Notes under the pieces: generated by a model | What the model saw: the letters and a program-made list of their open reading frames with translations, nothing else | What the model was told of the DNA's origin: nothing | Database searches by the model: none | Position numbers and translations under genes: made by a program | Source: Tubiluchus corallicola | Lineage: Eukaryota > Priapulida > Priapulimorpha > Priapulimorphida > Tubiluchidae | Length of the DNA: 27,500 nucleotides | NCBI GenBank assembly: GCA_030141605.1 | Contig: JAQGDQ010001306.1 | Coordinates: 1-27,500 of the forward strand | Reading direction: 5' to 3' | Part shown: positions 1 to 9,600 of the stretch, piece by piece | Layout: every line of letters begins with the position of its first letter | Numbering within the stretch: position 1 is the first letter of the stretch

Positions 1-268
<268 letters not shown>

Positions 269-483
269 TATATATATCCATATTCTATTTCTATGAGACA
301 CCGCACAGAGAATCAAAGGTTTGTGAATGCTACTGCACAGAGTGAGCATTTAACCCATGTCACTTACACAAAGCACGAATGCACCTTATCCACTAAGTGT
401 TGCATATTAATTAACATTTTAGCTGTGTGTTGTAAAGTTTTGCCTTTGTTACAGTGTTAAGTCAACTATGTCGCTAATTACAG

Positions 484-618
484 GTGAGAGAGGTACGATC
501 GCAGCTGAAAGAGATCATGGATCAACAAAAGATGGAGCTAGTGTCAAGCGGTACTGATTGGGACGTTGTACGTAAATGCATCTGTTCGTCTTACTTCCAT
601 CAAGCAGCAAGATTGAAG
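484..618 (+). CDS. DHX38: DHX38 exon a (OB-fold region)
   Basis: The exon has 45 codons and opens after acceptor ATTACAG with [12 protein letters not shown]. It closes with HQAARLK before donor GTATGT. It contains the conserved stretch [12 protein letters not shown]. The GTG at 484 is an internal valine codon, not a start. Confidence 0.96.
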
Positions 619-3600
619 GTATGTAACTCAGTAACAGAAATCTCTTTGTCTGAAGTGTTCAAAATTTTCATTTATGGGTCTAAAAATGCTTTGGAACCAA
701 AACGAGGCTCCATTCATGTTGGTTGTGCATTTTTACCGACACCCCAAGCAGAGACGAATAAACTGCCCAAGGTGTGTTCAATGTCCAATAAGTACTAAAT
801 TGGTAATGAGAAACAGCCAAGTTGTTTCCATTAGATTAGATTAGATTTAATAGATTTATTTCGCACTAAACATATACATTACATGTGCATCGATAATCAG
901 TTTTTGTTAATACAAAAATATGATACAATTCATGAATTCTGCGCTAGAGACCTAAGAAGCTAGCTTATGATAGCCCGCTAGAATTAGTTACGAAAAAAAT
1001 TACAATATATACAGATACAATATTACAATATATACAAATATAAATACGGGTGGAAGTAATATTATTATACTATATTAATATTATATATTATTAGTATAAT
1101 TTTGGCTAGAGAACTTTCCCGTACATCTATGAACAAAACTACTATTTCATTGCCGTTCAATATAGTTGGCAAAATCGTTAATTGCTAATGGTATCTTGCA
1201 CATCAGTAGTGCGGAAGTTCATTGCTAATCAGAAGTTCCGTTTGCATCAAGCATGTGTTTGATAAATTGTTTCTCTATTTGCATTCGTGTTTTTCTTGTT
1301 TTAGTTGACTTGTTCAGGGATGAGAATTTTCCACGGATACGCGGAATTCCGAGTTTTTGGAAGACCAGTAGTGCCATTTTTGTAAATCGCGTAAATTCGT
1401 TGAGAAAATTTTTACGGATCTAGTACATTATTTCACAAACTGACCGCTAGTTGGCAGGCAGTCACTTTGTTTACATCACGTACATCAGTGTAACCACGTG
1501 TATATCTCTATGTATAAAAATATCCACTTAGAGGCTCTCTATGGTTACAAAATTGCACTTTGTTGCTGGCTCCAAGGCTACGACAATTGAACCCCATTGG
1601 GGGCCTAACTGGCCCCAAAACCCCCGGCCTGTTTCAGAGTTTTTTGGAATTTGTCCTTCTCATCGCTGCTTGTTTTAATTCGCTGTGCTTTTTCTTATGT
1701 TCAGGGTATTGGTGAATATGTCAATTGTCGTACGGGAATGCCGTGCCATCTTCACCCGACTTCGGCGCTGTTTGGAATGGGATACACCCCAGACTATGTT
1801 GTCTACCACGAGCTCATCATGACCTCCAAGGTATGCCAACGTGTAATGTTTTAATGACTATGTATCTATCTGCATTGTTTGAGAGCATTGTACACTAAAT
1901 TTTGTTATCCCTTGTTAAATCCTCTGAGAGACAGTGAAATGACATTGTAGATGTTATAATAAGAATAATAATAATAATAATCTTTATTTAAAGTTGGCTT
2001 TTGGGTCAACAATTAACATTAGCTCAAAGAGCTATTATCGCCGACTGTACATAACAACCTACAACTACATAACAGAGACTATTATTACCCCACTTTTACC
2101 CTTAATACCACGCGTCAGGCAGGGCAACAGCAGGTACCATTTTTAAAGTCTTTGGTATGACCCGGCCGCTGGTTCGAACTCACGACCTCCCAGACGGAAA
2201 GCAGACGCATTACCACTAGACTAAACCGTCTGGTCTGAATTAATCAATATGTTGCCATTATTATGGCTCGTTCACACTAGCAAGTTTTCTCTCTGACAGC
2301 AAACTTGCAAGTGTGAACTGCTTTGCTAGTTACTGTTGGCAAGTTATCGCAAACGCTCTGTCAATTACTGTGAGTTGTTTTCCTATGAACTACTGTCTAG
2401 GGTGAATGCCAGTGGGTGAGTTACCCTCAACACTTCTTGCAGGAGTGGAGAAAGGAGCGTCAGCTTGCACTTCCTGTTGGAGAGTAACCCACAGCAAGTT
2501 TTGCCGTCTAGTCTGAACATGCTTTGGCGAGAAAATGTGCTAGTGCAGACGTGCCGTTACGTTTGTGTAGTTGTCGCTGTGCATCATAATTAAAAATTCC
2601 AAAGCTTACAGAGATTATGACACTTTTTCAGGAATACATGCAGTGTGTTACAGCAGTGGATGGACATTGGCTAGCAGAGCTCGGACCCATGTTCTTCAGT
2701 GTGAAAGAATCTGGCAAATCTCGGGAGGTATGGTACCTATTTATTTATTTATTATTTATTAGGCACGAGAAATAAATATATACATTTTATACATGAGTAA
2801 ATGTAAATAGTGGAAAATTATATAGTCATGATCAATACGAAGGCTGTGCCTACCACTGTGTACCATGGATGACAGTAAGAACTAAATCCTCAAACAGGTT
2901 ACTGTCTGTCATCCATCCAGTAATAGGCACATAGAGTAGGGTACCCTATAGGCACATAGAGTAGGGTACCCTATAGGCACATAGAGTGGGATACCCTATA
3001 GGCACATAGAGTAGGATACCCTATAGGCACATAGAGTAGGGTACCCTATAGGCACATAGAGTGGGATACCCTATAGGCACATAGAGTGGGATACCCTATA
3101 GGCACATAGAGTAGGGTACCCTATAGGCACATAGAGTAGGATACCCTATAGGCACATGGAGTAGGGTACCCTATAGGCACATAGAGTAGGGTACCTATAG
3201 GCACATAGAGTAGGGTACCCTATAGGCACATAGAGTAGGGTACCCTATAGGCACATGGAGTAGGGTACCCTATAGGCACATAGAGTAGGGTACCCTATAG
3301 GCACATAGAGTAGGGTACCCTATAGGCACATAGAGTAGGATACCCTATAGGCACATGGAGTAGGGTACCCTATAGGCACATAGAGTAGGGTACCCTATAG
3401 GCACATAGAGTAGGGTACCCTATAGGCACATAGAGTAGGGTACCTATAGGCACATAGAGTATTGTACCCTATAGGCACATAGAGTAGGGTACCTATAGGC
3501 ACATGGAGTAGGGTACCCTATAGGCACATAGAGTGGGATACCCTATAGGCACATAGAGTAGGATACCCTATAGGCACATAGAGTAGGATACCCTATAGGC

Positions 3601-6600
3601 ACATGGAGTAGGGTACCCTATAGGCACATAGAGTAGGATTCCCTATAATATGCAATTGTACGCTTTTGTATATGTAGTTTTATTTGAAATTATGCATTAT
3701 GGTAATTTATTAAGACCAAGAAGATGAGTTATCGTTTTGACAAAACTGCTGTTTAGTGGGTTGCACAAAGAGCATCAGTAAATGCAGTCCAAAGGCCCCT
3801 GGTTCAAATACAAACTTAGTCCCAACTTTTTCATATTTCCTGTTTTTAAGCCAAGATTACATTTCTTAAGTTTGTGTACTAGCAAAAGTTGAAAAATTTA
3901 GTAAAATTTGAATAAACAAGATTAAAGTCTTCTCACGATGAAAATATCTTTAAACAAGATGCTTTGTTAATGAAGGAGCGCAACAGGAATCCTAAAGAGA
4001 TTTTCACGTACAAGCGCTTGTCACATATTCTGAGATTTCCACGCGCGGACCTTTAGCATTTCTGTAATAGTAGTAGCATGTCCTGTCGGACCCTGACTGA
4101 CCGAATCATTTATTTCAACCACTTGTTGAAGCACCTAAGTTTGATTCTAGAATACTAGGATCGAGTCACATCGGAGACGGGATTCTTTACTTTGTTCTTG
4201 CTGGTGTGCACTTCTTTGCCCACCACTCGTTCAACTGCTTTCCAGTGTATGCGTCCGTGCGTTTTAATGGTTGTTCGTGCAACTTTCTACACAAATCACA
4301 CCACTGTGTCGGATAGACAGGCACATGATCCTTAGCACCGTGTAATTCCATCGGATTTGGAAATCGCATAAAAGCTTTATATTTCGTTTTCCAGGCGAGG
4401 TAACTGTAATATTCACTATCGTTCATGTTTTTTAAATACTCTGCCAGATGCTTTGGTGAAGCAAAATCTTCTATGTTAATGTAAGAATGTGGCGGAAGAA
4501 TGTTGCTGTAGTCAATGCCACCCAAAACAATTGGAACCACGTTGTACATCATTGGACCAAAAACCTTCTCTGTAACATAGTCAACACATCTGGAATTCTC
4601 AAATGCCAGGTAGAATTTGTAATTTTTTTCGAGCATCTTGTAGCATTTCTGCATGCCGCGACACTTAAGTGTACCACACCTACCGTACTTGTCTATCTTG
4701 ATGTGCTTTTCTAATTCCTTAACGTAATTTTCTCGCTTGCTGGACGTTCTACAATTAGTGACAAACCAAGCAACAAGTTTCGTTTTGTTTAATGCAAGGT
4801 TTTCGCTCACAAGTGTTTTTTGTTCTGAAGTGTTAAGCGTTTGTGGTACGATTTCACCATAACGTTGAACAATGTCTGAATCTAATCTATAAGTCATTGT
4901 CCAGTTAAAAATTGTGTCTAAAGACACCAACTTAGTTTGTGTATACACAGGTGATTCATCAAATAAAACACCCACACTTGGTTGGAAGGACGATACGTAG
5001 GTGTTTTGTCCCACTTGCTTCTTAGATGTACTATAACTGCGTCGCTCAAATTTAAGAGAGATTTGTCGTTTGTGGTATAGCAATTGGAATACTCTGCTGG
5101 ACAGTGTTTTAAAAATGGTTTTCTTCCAAAACCAAACATGAAGTCAAAGCCCACTTTTAATGCATATAATGAATTCCAGTACAAAATCAATTTGGTTCCA
5201 TTCGTGCTTCTTAACTTTGAAAATTCTCGTAATTTTGTCTCGGTGGTAATAATGCTTGGCTTTGGCAAATCTGCAAATGATTGCTTCACTCGTTTGCCTT
5301 CTGAACTCGCGGTGTTCAATTGCACGGGACTTGCCACAAATAACGCAAGCACGATCAAACACGCAGCCGTCAGCAGGAAGAGAAATTGTTTTTGATACAA
5401 TCGGAATAACTCATAATCAGACACTGTAATACACCTTGAAATTCCTAATGACATGATATTGTGAATGACGTATGCGCTTTGTACTATAACATACAGCTAC
5501 AGTGTTACTCTGGGCTTTGTTTTATTTGCTAAGCCTGTGCCACGTACTGAACTGTACACGTAATAAATAGGACGCCTGAATCAAATAGTTCAGTGAACTG
5601 CCGTTCAATTTGTATTCCGTCTGGCCCGCAAGAATATTTTAATAAAGTGAAAAGTTGCTATAGCTGTAGGCACTGCAATGTTATTATTCAGTCATTTGCA
5701 AAAGTTTAAGACCAAGCTCGAGTTTTCGGGATTTTCATCATAATGTACCCTGATTGCATAATACTGCTAGTGGTTTGAAATAGTACATCTAGTGAGTATG
5801 AGTGACTCATTTGCCTGCTGCTATCCATACAGATTGGGCGTTTTTGTATTTTTCTTGGGATCCAAAAAATGGGCAAAAAATCGTCATTGAGTGAGACTCA
5901 GAGGGTTCAAATCGTGACTTTACATCAAAAAGGATATACTGAAAGGGCGATAAGTGCTAGATTACGGTTTTCCAAGACAGTCGTGCACCAAGCTATCATC
6001 AAATGCGAGACTGATGGCACTTACAGCGATAGGAAATGGTCTGGACGTCCGCAGAAGACTACCTAAAGAGACGACCACATCATGAGACGCATGGTGGTAC
6101 GCTCGCCTATGAGCTCCTGTAAGAAGATTCAGGGTCAGATGCGCTTGACAGGCTTGGAATTGAGTGCCAGTACAGTTGCTAGGCGTTTGAGCAAGAAGTT
6201 TGGCCTTAAATCCAGAAAGCCGACCCGTAAGCCAGGCCTAACACCAGTAATGAAATGGAAGAGACTGAACTTTGCAAAACGACATCTATATATCAGTGGC
6301 AGTCATCATCATCATCCAATGAATCATATGTCCAAGGACATGATTCTGTTCACCTCCCTATGCCAGATCATCATCATCATCCAATGAATCATATGTCCAA
6401 GGACATGATTCTGTTCACCTCCCTATGCCAGATCATCAGCACCATCCAATGAATCATATGTCCAAGGAAATGATTCTGTTCACCTCCCTATGCCAGATCA
6501 TCAGCATCATCCAATGAATCATATGTCCAAGGACATGATTCTGTTCACCTCCCTTTGCCAGATCATCATCATCATCCAATGAATCATATGTCCAAGGACA

Positions 6601-9600
6601 TGATTCTGTTCACCTCAATATGCCAGATCATCATCATCATCCAATGAATCACATGTCCAAGGACATGATTCTGTTCACCTCCCTATGCCAGATCATCATC
6701 ATCATCCAATGAATCATATGTCCAAGGACATGATTCTGTTCACCTCCCTATGCCAGATCATCATCATCATCCAATGAATCATATGTCCAAGGACATGATT
6801 CTGTTCACCTCCCTATGCCAGATCATCATCATCATCCAATGAATCATATGTCCAAGGACATGATTCTGTTCACCTCCCTATGCCAGATCATCAGCATCAT
6901 CCAATGAATCATATGTCCAAGGACATGATTCTGTTCACCTCCCTTTGCCAGATCATCATCATCATCCAATGAATCATATGTCCAAGGACATGATTCTGTT
7001 CACCTCCCTATGCCAGATCATCAGCATCATCCAATGAATCATATGTCCAAGGACATGATTCTGTTCACCTCCCTTTGCCAGATCATCATCATCATCCAAT
7101 GAATCATATGCCCAAGGACATGATTCTGTTCACCTCCCTATGCCAGATTATCATCATCATCCAATGAATCGTATGTCCAGGGACATGATTCTGCTCACCT
7201 CCCTATGCCAGGACTCCCTGCTTGCCGCAATGCCCCAAGTGCATTTGTTTCTAAGGATCAATGCTGAAGTGTTTGAAGTTTCTGTGCAAAATCTAAATAT
7301 GTTAACATTTGTCCTCCTGCAGGTTTTTTAGCTGGTTCTATGGCTTGTTGAAGAGCTATCTTCACTGGAATATCATCAGGTAGTCTAAGCATATGCCCAA
7401 TTCATCTTAAACGGCGTCTTTTTATTTTTCTTGTCCAAGGTTCTTCTTTTATTTTTTCATATAGATCTTTGTTTGAAATTTTCTTTGGCCATCTAATACC
7501 CAAAATGTTTCTGTAATTTTGCCTTTGAAACGCATCGATTTCAGCTTTATGATTTGCTTTTAATGTCCAGAGCTCAGAGTTATACAGAAATACAGTTTCA
7601 ACTAAGGCTGAGAATATTCTAATTTTTGTTTCCAAAGAGATCTTCCTATTCTCAGAAACAATTGTCAGCAGTGGCAACGTAGCAGACGACAGTTCAACAA
7701 TAACAGCAATCTTTTTAAGCTCATTTTGTACGTTTTTTGGACTTCAATGTTTTGTAGCTTTTATATCTTCTTTTTACACAACAGAGGACACCACCGCTTT
7801 TTGTTTTCAAAGCTAGATTCCTCAATTGCAGGTGGCATGTGTAAGTATTACAGCTACTGGCTCAGGCGTCAGTTAATTTGCATATTAAGCATGACCGTAG
7901 AGTCTCGTCATGCAGGCCAGTCGGAATAGCATTTTCATGACGGGAGATTCTCATCATACAGGCAGTGAAGTGGTTAAACATTTACTAACAATATAGTTTC
8001 ACATATAAATTCATGAATTAAAAGTTAATTTTAGGTAAACGTGGCTGCCGCTAGATGGCAGATAGACCTTCCTGCAGGCCCTTTGTCTCATCCTTGTCTA
8101 TGACATGCAACATAGGAGTTTTGGTTTCTTCCAAAAATTCTTTATTCATGAGAAATTCTTTCTTCCTTAGAAATCCAAATTGACAACTTTGGCAGGATAG
8201 ACTACTGTATTGTGAAAGAATTTCTATAGTATCCATTAGGGGCCTATATTATACTGAAGATTTGGTCTTATTTTTGCTATGTTTTATTCCATGCTACTGC
8301 TTGTGGTATGAGTAACTGTTATTTTACATAGCATTGCGCTGCTGTTGAAAAAGCCTATATATTTAAATAAGTTGCTACTAGCCTTGCACATATTGAACAA
8401 CATAGAAATGTTCTTGGCTGGCTGATATCTTTCAAATACCCTATCTTTCAGATCCACGATGACTTCAGCCAAATAAATGTTATCTTGTTTGTGTTTTGTA
8501 GATTATGTAGAAGTTAATGATTTTGTAGCGTTGTTGTAATGTGCTCTCGACAGGAACACACCTGGGCCTTGGGTGCTCCAGCCCTTGTGTGCTCTCGACA
8601 GCCACATGCCTGGACCTTGGGTGCTCCAGCCCTTGTGTGCTCTCGACAGGGACACACCTGGACCTTGGGTGCTCCAGCCCTTGTGTGCTCTCGACAGGAA
8701 CACACCTGGACCTTGGGTGGTCCAGCCCTTGTGTGTTCTCGACAGGCACACACCTGGACCTTGGGTGCTCCAGCCCTTGTGTGTTCTCGACAGGCACACA
8801 CCTGGACCTTGGGTGGTCCAGCCCTTGTGTGTTCTCGACAGGAACACACCTGGACCTTGGGTGCTCCAGCCCTTGTGTGCTCTCGACAGGGACACATCTG
8901 GGCCTGGGGTGCTCCAGCCCTTGTGTGTTCTCGACAGGAACACACCTGGACCTTGGGTGCTCCAGCCCTTGTGTGCTCTCGACAGGAACACACCTGGACC
9001 TTGGGTGCTCCAGCCCTTGTGTGCTCTCGACAGGAACACACCTGGACCTTGGGTGGTCCAGCCCTTGTGTGTTCTCGACAGGAACACACCTGGACCTTGG
9101 GTGCTCCAGCCCTTGTGTGCTCTCGACAGGAACACACCTGGACCTTGGGTGCTCCAGCCCTTGTGTGTTCTCGACAGGCACACACCTGGACCTTGGGTGG
9201 TCCAGCCCTTGTGTGCTCTCGACAAGAACACACCTGGACCTTGGGTGGTCCAGCCCTTGTGTGCACTCGACAGGAACACACCTGGACCTTGGGTGCTCCA
9301 GCCCTTGTGTGCTCTCGACAGGAACACACCTGGACCTTGGGTGGTCCAGCCCTTGTGTGTTCTCGACAGGAACACACCTGGACCTTGGGTGCTCCAGCCC
9401 TCGTGTGTTCTCGACAGGCACACACCTGGACCTTGGATGCTCCAGCCCTTGTGTGTTCTCGACAGGAACACACCTGGGCCTGGGGTGCTCCAGCCCTTGT
9501 GTGTTCTCGACAGGCACACACCTGGACCTTGGGTGCTCCAGCCCTTGTGTGTTCTCGACAGGCACACACCTGGACCTTGGGTGCTCCAGCCCTTGTGTGT

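Noticed and set aside
2120-2235. Functional tRNA gene at the SINE head
   Set aside because: The same sequence recurs at 16623 with a shared body and (ATT)n tail, which marks a SINE.
5084-5395. 103-codon + strand frame
   Set aside because: It is the antisense shadow of the fucosyltransferase N-terminal region.
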